Shown piece by piece: positions 40,907 to 51,784 of a stretch of 64,000 nt of DNA. A program made the position numbers and the translations under genes. A model generated the notes under the pieces. It was not told where the DNA came from and made no database searches. It was given only the letters and a program-made list of their open reading frames with translations. This DNA comes from Prochlorococcus marinus str. MIT 9302 (GTDB lineage: Bacteria; Cyanobacteriota; Cyanobacteriia; PCC-6307; Cyanobiaceae), in the NCBI RefSeq assembly GCF_000759975.1, contig NZ_JNAM01000011.1, forward strand, positions 1 through 64,000, written 5' to 3'. Position 1 is the stretch's first letter; every line of letters starts with the position of its first letter.

Positions 40907-41998
40907 CTAAACGTTGAATAAAAACTCCATTACATCTCCTTCATTAACAACATATTCCTTACCTTCACTTCTTAGTAAACCTTTAGTTTTTGCATTTGCA
41001 ATTGAACCTGAATCTATTAAGTTTTGATATGAAATGGTTTGAGCTCTAATAAATCCTTTTTCAAAATCAGTATGAATTACTCCTGCTGCCTGTGGCGCAG
41101 TCATCCCATCTTTTATGGTCCATGCTTTTGTCTCCTTTTCTCCGGTTGTGAAATAAGTTTTTAAACCCAATAATTTATATGTTGATCTAATTAAAGAACT
41201 TAATCCCCCTTCTTCTACGCCTAAACCAATAAGGTAGTCTTTTTTATCTTCTGGTTCTAACTCTATTAATTCAGATTCGACTTGCGCCGATATTTTTATA
41301 CATTCTGTATTTTCATTGCTTGCAAAACTCTGAACTTTTGATGAGAAATCATTACCTTCAGCTAAATCATTTTCATTCAAATTTGTTGCGTAAATAATTG
41401 GTTTAGCAGTAAGGAAGCCTAGTTGCTTAATTGTTAAATTTTCTTCTTCACTCAAAGATATTGATCTAACTGAAAGTCCTTTCTGTAGCTCTTCTTCAAT
41501 TTTTTCTAGTAAATTATCTTCTTTTGCTGCCTCTTTACTAGTTCTAACCTGTTTTTTAATTCTTTCTCTTCTTTTTTGGAGTTGGGATAAATCAGCTAAA
41601 TTCAATTCCAGATTAATTATCTCAATGTCATCCAAGGGATCTACCTTACCTGAAACATGAATTACATCACTATCTTCAAAGCACCTCACAACATGAACTA
41701 TTGCATCAACCTCCCTAATATTTGATAAAAATTTATTTCCCAAACCCTCACCTTTGCTGGCTCCTTTTACTAGTCCTGCGATATCTACAAATTCAATTTT
41801 TGTTGGGATAATATTTTGGCTAGAACTTAAATCACCTAACTCTTGTAACCTTTGATCTGGGACGGAAACTATACCTTTATTAGGTTCTATAGTACAAAAG
41901 GGAAAATTAGCCGCTTGAGCTTTAGCATTTTCGACAAGTGCATTAAATAAAGTTGATTTTCCAACATTTGGTAATCCAATAATACCGGCTTTTAACAT
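40907..41998 (-). CDS. ychF: Ribosome-associated GTPase/ATPase YchF (Obg family)
   Basis: 363 residues with an N-terminal P-loop GLPNVGKSTLFNAL, VDIAGLVKGASKGEGLGN as the switch/G3 segment, a coiled-coil insert, and a C-terminal TGS domain (WTIKDGMTAPQAAGVIHTD). The altered G4 motif ATNLNE explains the ATP preference of the family. It binds ribosomes and modulates translation under stress. This is a core gene and marks the right edge of the island. Confidence 0.96.
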   Translation of the reverse strand: MLKAGIIGLPNVGKSTLFNALVENAKAQAANFPFCTIEPNKGIVSVPDQRLQELGDLSSSQNIIPTKIEFVDIAGLVKGASKGEGLGNKFLSNIREVDAIVHVVRCFEDSDVIHVSGKVDPLDDIEIINLELNLADLSQLQKRRERIKKQVRTSKEAAKEDNLLEKIEEELQKGLSVRSISLSEEENLTIKQLGFLTAKPIIYATNLNENDLAEGNDFSSKVQSFASNENTECIKISAQVESELIELEPEDKKDYLIGLGVEEGGLSSLIRSTYKLLGLKTYFTTGEKETKAWTIKDGMTAPQAAGVIHTDFEKGFIRAQTISYQNLIDSGSIANAKTKGLLRSEGKEYVVNEGDVMEFLFNV

Positions 41999-42142
41999 TT
42001 GAAAAAATTTATGGAAAAATTATTCAGAAAACATCTTCTAGTAATATAGTATTTACTTAACCAATCTTGGATAAGTTAATTATAATCGACTTGATTATTT
42101 ATTTAGTTCCCAAATATTCTCAATTACTGTTTTTCAAAAGAA

Positions 42143-43204
42143 ATGCTTGATTTAATAAAAAAAAATATAAATCTAAGGAGTGGAATTATATTACTTTCTT
42201 TAACTATATTTTTCGTTTTCATAACCAATTCCTTCAAGAAAAATAAATCAAAAGACATTTCTGATTTTGTAGTTCAAGTTAAAAAAGGAATCCTCTCAGA
42301 TTCAATTAATACAAGTGGTGAAGTAAAAGCAATCAGGACAAGCAATATTGGACCTCGGAAGCAAGGTGTAATAAAAGAAATCAAAGTAGATGAGGGCGAT
42401 CTTGTAAAAAAAGATCAGGTTTTAGCTTCACTTGATGATGAAGACTTTATCTATAAAATTGAAGAACTTGAATTAAATGTAGAAAAACAAAAATCTGAAT
42501 TTTTAAGAAGAGAATATTTATATCAAGAAGGTGCAGTAAGCAAAGAAGATTACGAAAGTTATAAAAACAACTACAACATTAGTAGCGCCAAGCTTAATGA
42601 TGCAAAAGCTGAAAAAAATTTCTATCTCATTAAAGCTCCTTATGGAGGAAAGATAACTGCAAAATATGCGGAGATAGGATCTTATGTCACACCAAGTACA
42701 AACTTAAGTTCAGACCCTAAAACCAAAAACTTTATTTTTGAACTATCAGAGGGTCTAGAAATTGTTGCAAAAGTTCCTGAGAGTGACATTGGCAGAATAA
42801 AAACAGGTCAAGAAGCCTCAGTAAGAATTGAGGCTTATCCCTCAAAAAAATATAGTGCCATAGTTAAAAAAATAGCTACAAGAGCTGTAAAAGATAATAA
42901 TGTAACCTCATTCGAAGTAACTTTAAATTTTAAAGATATTTTTGAAGAAATTAAAATTGGAATGACTGCAGATCTTGAATTTAGAGTCGAAGGTAATGAA
43001 GAAAAAATCCTAGTGCCAACAGTTTCTATTGTCACAGAAAAAGGTGAAAAAGGAATTTTGAAAGTTGATAAAAACAATTCTCCCAAATTTGAAAAAATCG
43101 AAATTGGTATTAGTAGTGGAAATAAAACTTCAGTCATTGATGGCTTAGAACCTGGAGAGCAAATCTTTATTGATATTCCACCTTGGGCTAAGAAGAGAAA
43201 ATGA
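42143..43204 (+). CDS. Periplasmic adaptor (HlyD/RND efflux type)
   Basis: 353 residues: an N-terminal membrane anchor (SGIILLSLTIFFVFITN) and a lipoyl-like half (RKQGVIKEIKVDEGDLVKKD). A coiled-coil hairpin (about 108-150) and the returning half (IKAPYGGKITAKYAEIG) follow, then beta-barrel domains. It links an inner-membrane transporter to an outer-membrane channel. Its stop overlaps the polA start by 4 bp (ATGA). No transporter gene is adjacent. Confidence 0.88.
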   Translation: MLDLIKKNINLRSGIILLSLTIFFVFITNSFKKNKSKDISDFVVQVKKGILSDSINTSGEVKAIRTSNIGPRKQGVIKEIKVDEGDLVKKDQVLASLDDEDFIYKIEELELNVEKQKSEFLRREYLYQEGAVSKEDYESYKNNYNISSAKLNDAKAEKNFYLIKAPYGGKITAKYAEIGSYVTPSTNLSSDPKTKNFIFELSEGLEIVAKVPESDIGRIKTGQEASVRIEAYPSKKYSAIVKKIATRAVKDNNVTSFEVTLNFKDIFEEIKIGMTADLEFRVEGNEEKILVPTVSIVTEKGEKGILKVDKNNSPKFEKIEIGISSGNKTSVIDGLEPGEQIFIDIPPWAKKRK

Positions 43205-46131
43205 GTTTAAAATCTGAAAACTCTAAAAAACCAATTTTACTTTTAGTCGATGGCCACTCACTTGCTTTTAGAAGCTTCTATGCATTTAGCAAAGGGATTG
43301 ATGGAGGTTTAACCACTAAAGAGGGATTTCCAACAAGTGTCACTTATGGATTTCTAAAAAGTCTTCTGGATAATTGCAAAAATATTAGTCCTGAGGGTGT
43401 TTGTATTACGTTTGATACCGAAAAACCAACTTTCAGACATGAATTAGATCCGAATTATAAGGCCAATAGAGATGTGGCGCCAGATGTTTTTTTTCAGGAT
43501 ATTGAACAACTAGAAATCATTTTAGAAGAAAGCCTTAATTTACCAATTTTTAAATCTCCAGGATACGAAGCAGATGATCTACTAGGAACAATTGCAAATG
43601 ATGCTTCTTCTAAAGGATGGTGCGTGAATATTCTTTCTGGAGATAGGGACTTATTTCAATTAGTAGATGATCAAAAAGATATTTATGTACTTTATATGGG
43701 TGGTGGTCCATATGCAAAAAGTGGTAATCCAACCCTTATTAATGAAAATGGAGTAAAAGAAAAATTAGGTGTTGCGCCAGAAAGAGTAGTAGATCTTAAA
43801 GCCCTAACTGGTGATAGTTCTGATAATATTCCGGGTATTAAAGGAGTAGGTCCAAAAACTGCAATTAATCTACTAAAAGAGAACGACACTCTTGATGGAA
43901 TCTATCAGGCTTTGGACAAGATTCAGCAGAACAACGATAAGAAATATAAAGGATTCATCAAAGGTTCGGTTATAGAAAAGCTCAGAAACGATAAGCATAA
44001 TGCTTTTCTTTCCAGGGATTTAGCAAAAATAAATACTGAAGTGCCTTTGATATTAAGTGATGGTTATGAATTAAAAAATATAAATCAAGAACTTCTCTCA
44101 GAGTCACTGCAAAAACTAGAATTATCAACACTACTTCGGCAAATTGATATTTTCAATTCAACTTTTAGTAAAGGTGGTTTTGACAAAAATAACGTGGCGC
44201 AAGAGAAGGAGAAAGATCCAAAGGCCTCTAGTAAAAGTGAATTAGAAAATAGTGAAAATAAAATCCCTAAAATCAAAGTAACTGTTGTAAATGATTTTGA
44301 ATTACTTGATAAATTAATTCAAAGATTAGAAAAGACCAATGAGATAGTTTCTTTAGATACAGAGACTAATAGTTTAAATCCAATCGATGCGGAACTTGTT
44401 GGGATAGGACTATGTCTTGGAGAAGAAACTGATGATTTATTTTATGTACCTCTTGGTCATCAAACAAAAAAAGAGACCCCCAATCAATTATCGATTGAAG
44501 ATGTTTTCTCAAAACTAAGAACTTGGATAGAAGATCCAAAAAAAGAAAAGGCACTCCAAAATTCTAAATTTGACAGGCAAATATTTTTTAATCACGGACT
44601 TGATCTTAAAGGCGTAACCTTTGACACGTTGTTAGCAGACTATCTTCTAAATAATCAGGAGAAGCATGGGTTGAGTGAAATTAGTTTTAGATTATTTGGA
44701 TTTAAGCCTCCTTCATTTAAGGAAACAGTTGGGAAAAATAAAGACTTTTCATTTGTTGATATTAATGAAGCTAGTATTTACTGTGGTTATGATGTATTTC
44801 TAACTTTTAAGATTGTCAAAATTTTTAAAGAAAAATTTTCAACAGAAAAAAATGAATTAATCAAATTATTCGAAGAAATCGAGCTGCCCTTAGAACCGGT
44901 ATTGTCTCAAATGGAAATGAATGGAATAACCATCGACATCCCTTATTTAGATAAACTCTCAAAAGAACTAAAAAGTACCTTAGAAGATATTGAAAGTAAA
45001 GTTTATGAATTAGCAGAGGAGACTTTTAATCTATCTTCACCAAAACAACTTGGTGAGATCTTGTTTGAAAAATTAAATTTGGATAAGAAAAAATCACGGA
45101 AAACGAAAACAGGATGGAGTACAGATGCAGTAGTTCTTGAAAGATTAGTCGACGAACATGAAATAATCCAATATTTAATAAAACACAGAACTCTTAGCAA
45201 ATTACTTAGCACCTATATTGATGCTATTCCAAATCTTATAAACGAAAAGACAGGAAGAGTTCATACAAACTTTAATCAAGCTGCTACAGCGACTGGGAGA
45301 CTAAGTAGTAGCAATCCTAATCTTCAAAATATCCCTGTTAGGACTGAATTTAGTAGGAGAATCAGAAAAGCATTCTTGCCTGAAAAAAATTGGAAACTTT
45401 TATCAGCTGATTATTCTCAGATCGAATTAAGAATACTTGCTCACTTAGCGGATGAAGAAATACTAATTAACGCGTTTCATAAAAATAATGACATCCATTC
45501 TTTGACTGCAAGATTAATTTTCGAGAAAGAAGAAATATCATCCGACGAAAGGAGAGTTGGAAAAACAATAAATTTTGGAGTTATCTATGGTATGGGGATA
45601 AAAAAGTTTGCCCGTTCAACAGGAGTAAGTACTGCAGAGGCAAAAGAATTCCTAATAAAATACAAAGAAAGATATTCAAAAATTTTCAAATTTCTTGAAC
45701 TCCAAGAAAGGCTTGCCTTATCAAAAGGTTATGTTAAAACAATTTTTGGTCGAAAAAGAGAATTTAAGTTTGATAAAAATGGACTCGGAAGATTAATAGG
45801 GAAAGATCCTTACGAAATTGACCTGCAATCTGCAAGAAGGGCTGGCATGGAAGCACAGTCATTAAGAGCCGCAGCTAATGCACCAATTCAGGGTTCAAGT
45901 GCAGACATTATTAAAATTGCAATGGTTAAACTAAATAAGAAATTCATAGAAATGAATGTTCCCGCAAAAATGCTTTTACAAGTACATGATGAATTATTGT
46001 TTGAAGTTGAACCAGATTCTTTGGAATTTACTACGAAATTAGTAAAAAAGACTATGGAAGATTGTGTAAAATTAAATGTGCCTCTTTTAGTTGATATTGG
46101 TATTGGAGACAATTGGATGGAGACAAAATAA
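43201..46131 (+). CDS. polA: DNA polymerase I
   Basis: 976 residues with all three parts. The 5' nuclease comes first (LVDGHSLAFRSFYAF, YEADDLLGT, ALTGDSSDNIPG). The 3'-5' exonuclease is at about 350-560, with an intact DxE at SLDTETNSL. The polymerase domain has LSADYSQIELRILAHLADE, RRVGKTINFGVIYGMG and QVHDELLFEVE. Proofreading therefore appears active. It overlaps the adaptor gene upstream and precedes cysS by 24 bp, a likely co-transcription unit. Confidence 0.97.
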   Translation: MSLKSENSKKPILLLVDGHSLAFRSFYAFSKGIDGGLTTKEGFPTSVTYGFLKSLLDNCKNISPEGVCITFDTEKPTFRHELDPNYKANRDVAPDVFFQDIEQLEIILEESLNLPIFKSPGYEADDLLGTIANDASSKGWCVNILSGDRDLFQLVDDQKDIYVLYMGGGPYAKSGNPTLINENGVKEKLGVAPERVVDLKALTGDSSDNIPGIKGVGPKTAINLLKENDTLDGIYQALDKIQQNNDKKYKGFIKGSVIEKLRNDKHNAFLSRDLAKINTEVPLILSDGYELKNINQELLSESLQKLELSTLLRQIDIFNSTFSKGGFDKNNVAQEKEKDPKASSKSELENSENKIPKIKVTVVNDFELLDKLIQRLEKTNEIVSLDTETNSLNPIDAELVGIGLCLGEETDDLFYVPLGHQTKKETPNQLSIEDVFSKLRTWIEDPKKEKALQNSKFDRQIFFNHGLDLKGVTFDTLLADYLLNNQEKHGLSEISFRLFGFKPPSFKETVGKNKDFSFVDINEASIYCGYDVFLTFKIVKIFKEKFSTEKNELIKLFEEIELPLEPVLSQMEMNGITIDIPYLDKLSKELKSTLEDIESKVYELAEETFNLSSPKQLGEILFEKLNLDKKKSRKTKTGWSTDAVVLERLVDEHEIIQYLIKHRTLSKLLSTYIDAIPNLINEKTGRVHTNFNQAATATGRLSSSNPNLQNIPVRTEFSRRIRKAFLPEKNWKLLSADYSQIELRILAHLADEEILINAFHKNNDIHSLTARLIFEKEEISSDERRVGKTINFGVIYGMGIKKFARSTGVSTAEAKEFLIKYKERYSKIFKFLELQERLALSKGYVKTIFGRKREFKFDKNGLGRLIGKDPYEIDLQSARRAGMEAQSLRAAANAPIQGSSADIIKIAMVKLNKKFIEMNVPAKMLLQVHDELLFEVEPDSLEFTTKLVKKTMEDCVKLNVPLLVDIGIGDNWMETK

Positions 46132-46155
46132 ACCTTATGAAATACTTAATTTAAA

Positions 46156-47625
46156 ATGATCAAACTTTTTAATACTTTAAGCAAGAGAGTTGAGGTTTTT
46201 AAGCCTATTGATGATGTGGTAAAAATTTATTGTTGTGGAGTAACTGTTTATGATTTATGTCATCTTGGTCATGCCAGAAGTTATATAGCTTGGGATGTAT
46301 TGAGAAGATTTTTAATTTACAGTAATTTCAAAGTGAAGTATGTTCAAAATTTTACAGATATTGATGACAAGATCTTAAAAAGAGCTAAAGAAGAAAGCAG
46401 TTCAATGAAGGAAGTATCTGAAAAAAATATTATTGAATTTCATAAAGATATGGATTCTTTAGGAATAATGCGTCCGGATAGTATGCCAAGAGCAACGAAT
46501 CATATATGCAATATCTGCTCCTTCATAACAATCCTTGAGGACAAAGGTTATGCATACTCTAGTGATGGAGATGTTTATTATTCTGTTTTTAAAAATAAAA
46601 ATTATGGAAAGCTAAGTAATCAAAATATACAAGAACAAAATATCAATCAGCAAGGAAGAATGGCTAATGATGAAAATAGTAAAAAACTTAATCCGCAAGA
46701 TTTTGCACTATGGAAAAAAGCCAAAGATGATGAACCATTTTTTGATTCGCCATGGGGTAAAGGTAGGCCAGGATGGCATATTGAATGTTCGGCGATGGTT
46801 AAAGATGAATTAGGAGATACTATTGATATCCATTTAGGTGGTTCTGATTTGATTTTTCCACATCATGAGAATGAAATCGCCCAATCAGAAGCAGCCAATG
46901 GCAAAAAGCTAGCGAACTATTGGTTACACAATGGGATGGTCAATGTAAATGGACAAAAGATGAGTAAATCCCTGAAAAATTTTAAAACTATCAGAGAGCT
47001 AATTAAGTCAGGTATAAGCCCTATGACTTTGCGATATTTTGTTATGACTGTGAATTATAGAAAACCACTTGATTTTACTGAAGAAGCTTTAAGGAGTGCT
47101 TTAGAAGCTTGGAGAAACATAAATGTAGCCCTTTCTTTTATGGACCTTACAAAAGGTGCTTTTAGATCTATTGATAAAAATGAATCTATCGAAGAAGAAT
47201 ATAAAGAGAAAATAAGCTTTGAATTATCTCAAAAAAAACTTAAATTTTCAGAGGCTCTTGGAAATGACCTTAATACAGCAGGTGCTATTGCAATTATTTA
47301 CGATTTAGCAAAACCATTAAAAAACTTTTTAAACCAATTTCAAAGGGTCGAAGGTTTTAAAATAGACCTAAATGAAAAATTCTTTCTACTTGAGAATTTT
47401 AAAACTCTTGAAAAGTTGACTGAGGTACTTGGTCTTAAAAAAGAGGTTTTAGTAAAAAAAAGTAAAATAACAGAAGAAGAAATATCAACACTTATTAATG
47501 AAAGATTGAAAGCAAAAAAGGAAAAGAATTATACTAAGGCCGATGAAATTAGGAATTTGTTAAAAGAAAAAGGTATTGAACTTATTGATCAATCAAAGGA
47601 AATAACAACATGGATAAGAGTCTAA
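46156..47625 (+). CDS. cysS: Cysteinyl-tRNA synthetase
   Basis: 489 residues, class I synthetase. HIGH-type motif in LCHLGHARSYIAWDVL; zinc ligands from YCCGVTVYD, HIECSAM and HHENEIAQSEA; KMSKS loop QKMSKSLKNF; C-terminal helical anticodon domain. It charges tRNA-Cys. Full length and canonical. Confidence 0.97.
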   Translation: MIKLFNTLSKRVEVFKPIDDVVKIYCCGVTVYDLCHLGHARSYIAWDVLRRFLIYSNFKVKYVQNFTDIDDKILKRAKEESSSMKEVSEKNIIEFHKDMDSLGIMRPDSMPRATNHICNICSFITILEDKGYAYSSDGDVYYSVFKNKNYGKLSNQNIQEQNINQQGRMANDENSKKLNPQDFALWKKAKDDEPFFDSPWGKGRPGWHIECSAMVKDELGDTIDIHLGGSDLIFPHHENEIAQSEAANGKKLANYWLHNGMVNVNGQKMSKSLKNFKTIRELIKSGISPMTLRYFVMTVNYRKPLDFTEEALRSALEAWRNINVALSFMDLTKGAFRSIDKNESIEEEYKEKISFELSQKKLKFSEALGNDLNTAGAIAIIYDLAKPLKNFLNQFQRVEGFKIDLNEKFFLLENFKTLEKLTEVLGLKKEVLVKKSKITEEEISTLINERLKAKKEKNYTKADEIRNLLKEKGIELIDQSKEITTWIRV

Positions 47626-47707
47626 ATTTTAAGAAAAAAACCAATTTGAAATTTTTGTTTTTTAAATACACCTTTAAATGGGAAGATATTAGAAATATCA
47701 GAGAAAA

Positions 47708-48937
47708 TTGAAATACATTACTGTGCTCGGTTCTACTGGTTCAATTGGGACTCAAACTCTCGAAATAGCTAGTGAGCAGCCTGATAAGTTTAAAGCCGTA
47801 GCTCTTTCGGCAGGAAGAAATATTAATTTATTAACCGAACAAGTTAAAGCACATAACCCAGAAGTAGTTGCGATTGAGGATGAAAATCTTGTAGAAAATT
47901 TAAAAGAAAATATTAATAACTTAGATTTGGATAATGCTCCCTTGATTTTGAGTGGAAAGGAGGGGATTAACGCAGTTGCAGCATGGGATAAGGCAGATAC
48001 TGTGGTTACAGGGATAGTAGGCTGTGCAGGCTTAATTCCAACAATGTCAGCAATTAATGCGGGAAAAAATATTGCACTTGCTAATAAAGAAACTTTAATT
48101 GCAGCAGGGCCAATTGTTATTCCTGCATTAAAGAAAAATAATAGTAGGCTTTTACCTGCTGATTCAGAACACTCTGCTATCTTCCAATGTTTACAAGGAT
48201 TACCCAATTATGAAAATGCAGATTTTTCAACAGGAGAAATACCTAAAGGTTTAAAAGCCATACATTTAACAGCTTCTGGTGGTGCTTTCAGAGATTGGGC
48301 CGTTGAGGATTTAAAGCACGTCACAGTGGAAGATGCAACTTCACATCCTAATTGGGATATGGGAAAAAAAATAACTGTAGATTCTGCAACTCTTATGAAT
48401 AAAGGATTAGAAGTTATAGAAGCTCATTATTTATTTGGGACCTCTTACGAAAATATAGAAATAGTTATCCACCCTCAAAGTATTATTCATTCAATGATTG
48501 AGATGGAAGATTCTTCAGTATTAGCTCAATTAGGTTGGCCAGATATGAAACTACCTATTTTATATGCGATGAGTTGGCCTGAAAGATTCAAAACAAATTG
48601 GAAAAGATTAAACCTAAGTGAAATTGGAAAATTAACTTTTAAAGAGCCAGACGAGTTTAAATATCCATGCATGGGACTTGCCTATGCCGCAGGAAAATCT
48701 TCTGGGACTATGCCTGCAGTCTTAAATGCTGCTAATGAAATGGCTGTTGAACAATTCCTTAAAGAAAAAATTTCTTTTCAAGAAATTCCAACATTTATAA
48801 GTAAAGCTTGTGAATCACATATGGAGAATTTGAATTTGAGTCCCGAATTGGAGGATATTCTTGAAGTAGACAATTGGGCCAGACTTTTTGTTGAGCAAGA
48901 AATTAAAAAAGGGAAAAAATACGTAAGTATTGGATAA
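47708..48937 (+). CDS. dxr: 1-deoxy-D-xylulose 5-phosphate reductoisomerase
   Basis: 409 residues from a TTG start, the only start that fits [20 protein letters not shown], the NADPH loop. Catalytic segments are [57 protein letters not shown] and EVIEAHYLF, with metal and substrate ligands. It makes MEP in the non-mevalonate isoprenoid pathway, feeding chlorophyll, carotenoid and quinone synthesis. Confidence 0.97.
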   Translation: MKYITVLGSTGSIGTQTLEIASEQPDKFKAVALSAGRNINLLTEQVKAHNPEVVAIEDENLVENLKENINNLDLDNAPLILSGKEGINAVAAWDKADTVVTGIVGCAGLIPTMSAINAGKNIALANKETLIAAGPIVIPALKKNNSRLLPADSEHSAIFQCLQGLPNYENADFSTGEIPKGLKAIHLTASGGAFRDWAVEDLKHVTVEDATSHPNWDMGKKITVDSATLMNKGLEVIEAHYLFGTSYENIEIVIHPQSIIHSMIEMEDSSVLAQLGWPDMKLPILYAMSWPERFKTNWKRLNLSEIGKLTFKEPDEFKYPCMGLAYAAGKSSGTMPAVLNAANEMAVEQFLKEKISFQEIPTFISKACESHMENLNLSPELEDILEVDNWARLFVEQEIKKGKKYVSIG

Positions 48938-48939
48938 AA

Positions 48940-49284
48940 GTGAATATTAAAAAGCATCTTCTACTATGCGCAACACCCACAAAACAGAAATGCTTTAAAG
49001 GCAATGAAGGTCAAAAAACATGGGAATGTTTGAAAAAGACTTTAAAAAAATTTGAGAATGATCCCTCTACAAAAAACGTTCATATATTAAGATCAAAAGC
49101 TGACTGTTTAAGGATATGTAAGAACGGCCCAATTCTTCTTGTTTGGCCAGATGGTATTTGGTACGAGAAAGTTTCTCCGGAAAAAATTTCAGAAATTTTT
49201 ACCTCACATATTATTAACGACAAGCCAATAGAAAAATGGATTTTTAAAAAAACACCATTTTTAAATAGTCCTAGATACTTATAA
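48940..49284 (+). CDS. Thioredoxin-like [2Fe-2S] ferredoxin
   Basis: 114 residues from a GTG start placed 2 bp after dxr. The four cluster Cys are visible as LLCATPTKQKC (first pair, with the 8-residue spacing of this family) and DCLRICKNGP (second pair). GILYEKV-like strands follow (here IWYEKVSPEKI). It may donate electrons to isoprenoid enzymes or elsewhere (inference from adjacency). The 3' end overlaps the convergent hydrolase gene by 14 bp. Confidence 0.85.
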   Translation: MNIKKHLLLCATPTKQKCFKGNEGQKTWECLKKTLKKFENDPSTKNVHILRSKADCLRICKNGPILLVWPDGIWYEKVSPEKISEIFTSHIINDKPIEKWIFKKTPFLNSPRYL

Positions 49285-50356
49285 ACCAGTTCTTTACGAC
49301 TTCGTCTGACCAGCAGCCATTAATCGAGTGAAAACCATTATGACCTCCTTTTTCAGTTATAAGAATAGTAAATTTATCAATAAGTTCTTTTCTTAAATTC
49401 AAAGTATCCTTATATGGAACCCAAGGATCATCCTTGGCATGAATAAAAAGCATTTTAGGTAATTTTTTTATTGAGTTTTGGACTCTAAATATTGGAGAAG
49501 CTTTAATATAATAATCTTCTAAAGAATTAAATCCCCAACTAGGAGCTGTAAATTTCTGATCAAATTCCCTTATACTTTTTAAACTTCTAATTTTTTTTCT
49601 TAATTTTTCGTTATTAAGAAGTTTTCCTTCATCATTAAATCCCTCCCATAACTGATTTTTTAAGCGGTGAAGTAACCATTTTTGGTAGATATAATTTCTA
49701 GATTTTTCAATACAGAGACTACATGATGATAAATCTAAAGGGCTACTCACGCAGGCCAGGCCATCTAAAAGTTTTTCTCCTTTGTTTTCATCGTAATCTA
49801 AGCAGGCATTTAAAAGAATTGTTCCCCCTAAAGATAATCCAACTCCGTAAATTGGAAGATTATTCATCTTAATGAGATCTTTAAACTCTAAATTAATTAA
49901 TTTTTTAAAATATTTAATTGCTGAAATAACATCACTGGAGCATCTGGCACAATAATTTCCCTTAGCCAAATATCTCGCAGACCCAGATCCTCTTAGATTT
50001 AATTTAAGAACACAGTAACCATTTTTTGCTAATTTCCTAGAGATTCTTCTTAACCCAAAGCGTTTAGTTGAGCCACCTAATCCATGTGTAACGATAACAA
50101 AACCTCTTAGAGAATTTAAGTCTTCAGGTAATTCTAAAAATCCCAGAAGATAATCACTTTCAAATTTGTCAAAACGAATTTTATTAATCGGAAAGAATAT
50201 TTTTTTATTTTTTTTTGATTTACCAAAATCAATAACAAAAGTATCTCTTAAAGTTTGTAAGTCACCACCTATCCAAGGTAAGACTTCTCGAAATGGCTTA
50301 TTTTTCAAGTACTCTGAAAAACCAGAAGATACACTATTATTTCTCCCCAACTCCAA
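49271..50356 (-). CDS. YheT-type alpha/beta hydrolase
   Basis: 361 residues of the UPF0017/ABHD1-3-like family. Oxyanion region THGLGGSTKRFG, NLRGSGSA, nucleophile elbow GVGLSLGGTIL, acid HAKDDPWVP, catalytic His in EKGGHNGFHS. It is probably a lipid or ester hydrolase. Its start overlaps the pntB 3' end by 20 bp, so it is the last gene of the pnt operon. Confidence 0.88.
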   Translation of the reverse strand: MELGRNNSVSSGFSEYLKNKPFREVLPWIGGDLQTLRDTFVIDFGKSKKNKKIFFPINKIRFDKFESDYLLGFLELPEDLNSLRGFVIVTHGLGGSTKRFGLRRISRKLAKNGYCVLKLNLRGSGSARYLAKGNYCARCSSDVISAIKYFKKLINLEFKDLIKMNNLPIYGVGLSLGGTILLNACLDYDENKGEKLLDGLACVSSPLDLSSCSLCIEKSRNYIYQKWLLHRLKNQLWEGFNDEGKLLNNEKLRKKIRSLKSIREFDQKFTAPSWGFNSLEDYYIKASPIFRVQNSIKKLPKMLFIHAKDDPWVPYKDTLNLRKELIDKFTILITEKGGHNGFHSINGCWSDEVVKNWFISI

Positions 50357-51776
50357 GATCCTTTAATTCTCCAATTAGATCATTTAATACTTTCTTTGCA
50401 TCACCAAAGACCATAGAAGTATTTGGTAGATCAAATAAATCATTTTTTATTCCGGAGTAACCTGCACTCATACCTCGTTTAATTACAAATACCGTTCTTG
50501 CTTCCTGCACATCAAGAACTGGCATGCCATATAAAGGAGATGAACTATCATTTTTAGCCTGAGGATTAACTACATCATTTGCTCCTAAAACTAAAACAAC
50601 ATCCGTTGCTGGAAAATCAGGATTTACAACATCCATCTCTTTAAGTTGTTCATAAGGAACATCTGCTTCTGCTAAAAGTACATTCATATGTCCAGGCATC
50701 CTCCCTGCTACAGGATGTATTGCATAGACAACTTCAATACCATTTTGTTCTAGTTTTTTTGTAACTTCCCTTAAAGTATGTTGAGCTTGAGCTACTGCGA
50801 GACCATAACCAGGAACAATTATTACCTTGTTTGCGGCCTCTAAAGTCAATGCACATTCTTCAACACTGCAAGAAGTTATATTTGTATACTCTCCTGATCC
50901 AGCAGATACTGTACTTTGCGCAGATAAAGATCCTCCAAAAAGGACTGAGACCAATGATCTATTCATGCCCTTACACATTACTTGAGTAAGTATTAGTCCT
51001 GCAGCTCCAACCATTGCGCCTGCTACTATCAATAGCTGACTATCTACAACGAAACCTGCTGCTGCTGCTGCAATCCCTGAATAGCTATTTAATAAAGATA
51101 TAACAACTGGCATATCTGCTCCACCAATTGGCAAAGTAACTCCGATTCCTAATAAAGAAGAAACTATAACTAAAAGCCAAATAGAACTTGTATTCCCGTT
51201 TATCAAATCAAAAAAGGCTATCAAGGAAGCAACTGCAAAAACAATGTTTACAAAATGTCTAAATTTGCTCTGAGTCCATCCTGGAGTTGACAACCAACCC
51301 TGCAACTTTGCCATTGCCACAATCGAACCAGTGAAAGTTATGGCACCTACAAATATAGAAACAGATATAGAAACTTCGTTAATCAGTGACTTGAAAAAAT
51401 CAAGATTTTCTAAACTATTAGAAATTGGAAAAATAGCTACCCCTAGTGCCACTAAAAGTGATGACATACCACCACAACCATTAAACAATGCAACTGTTTC
51501 GGGCATGGAGGTCATCGGTACTTTTTTTGCAAGTATTGCTCCGAACAAACTACCTATGCTTGATCCAATTATGATCCAAATCCAAGACTGAATAGCAATT
51601 CCAGAAGTACCCAAATAATAAGATAATAATCCTATTACTGATAACGACATTGCAAATGCAGCTAATCTATTGGCATCTCTTGCTGATTTTACTTTTGACA
51701 ATCCTTTTATTCCCAAAGCCAACAAAAGTACAGCTAGTAGGTCAATAACGAATTTAATGATTACAGGTAGATTCAT
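50337..51776 (-). CDS. pntB: NAD(P) transhydrogenase subunit beta
   Basis: 479 residues: about nine membrane helices then the NADP-binding domain dIII (VIIVPGYGLAVAQAQHTL, AIHPVAGRMPGHMNVLLAEA, LVLGANDVVNPQA). It couples proton translocation to hydride transfer between NADH and NADP+. It is third in the pntA1-pntA2-pntB operon. Confidence 0.96.
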   Translation of the reverse strand: MNLPVIIKFVIDLLAVLLLALGIKGLSKVKSARDANRLAAFAMSLSVIGLLSYYLGTSGIAIQSWIWIIIGSSIGSLFGAILAKKVPMTSMPETVALFNGCGGMSSLLVALGVAIFPISNSLENLDFFKSLINEVSISVSIFVGAITFTGSIVAMAKLQGWLSTPGWTQSKFRHFVNIVFAVASLIAFFDLINGNTSSIWLLVIVSSLLGIGVTLPIGGADMPVVISLLNSYSGIAAAAAGFVVDSQLLIVAGAMVGAAGLILTQVMCKGMNRSLVSVLFGGSLSAQSTVSAGSGEYTNITSCSVEECALTLEAANKVIIVPGYGLAVAQAQHTLREVTKKLEQNGIEVVYAIHPVAGRMPGHMNVLLAEADVPYEQLKEMDVVNPDFPATDVVLVLGANDVVNPQAKNDSSSPLYGMPVLDVQEARTVFVIKRGMSAGYSGIKNDLFDLPNTSMVFGDAKKVLNDLIGELKDLGVGEK

Positions 51777-51784
51777 ACTAATAA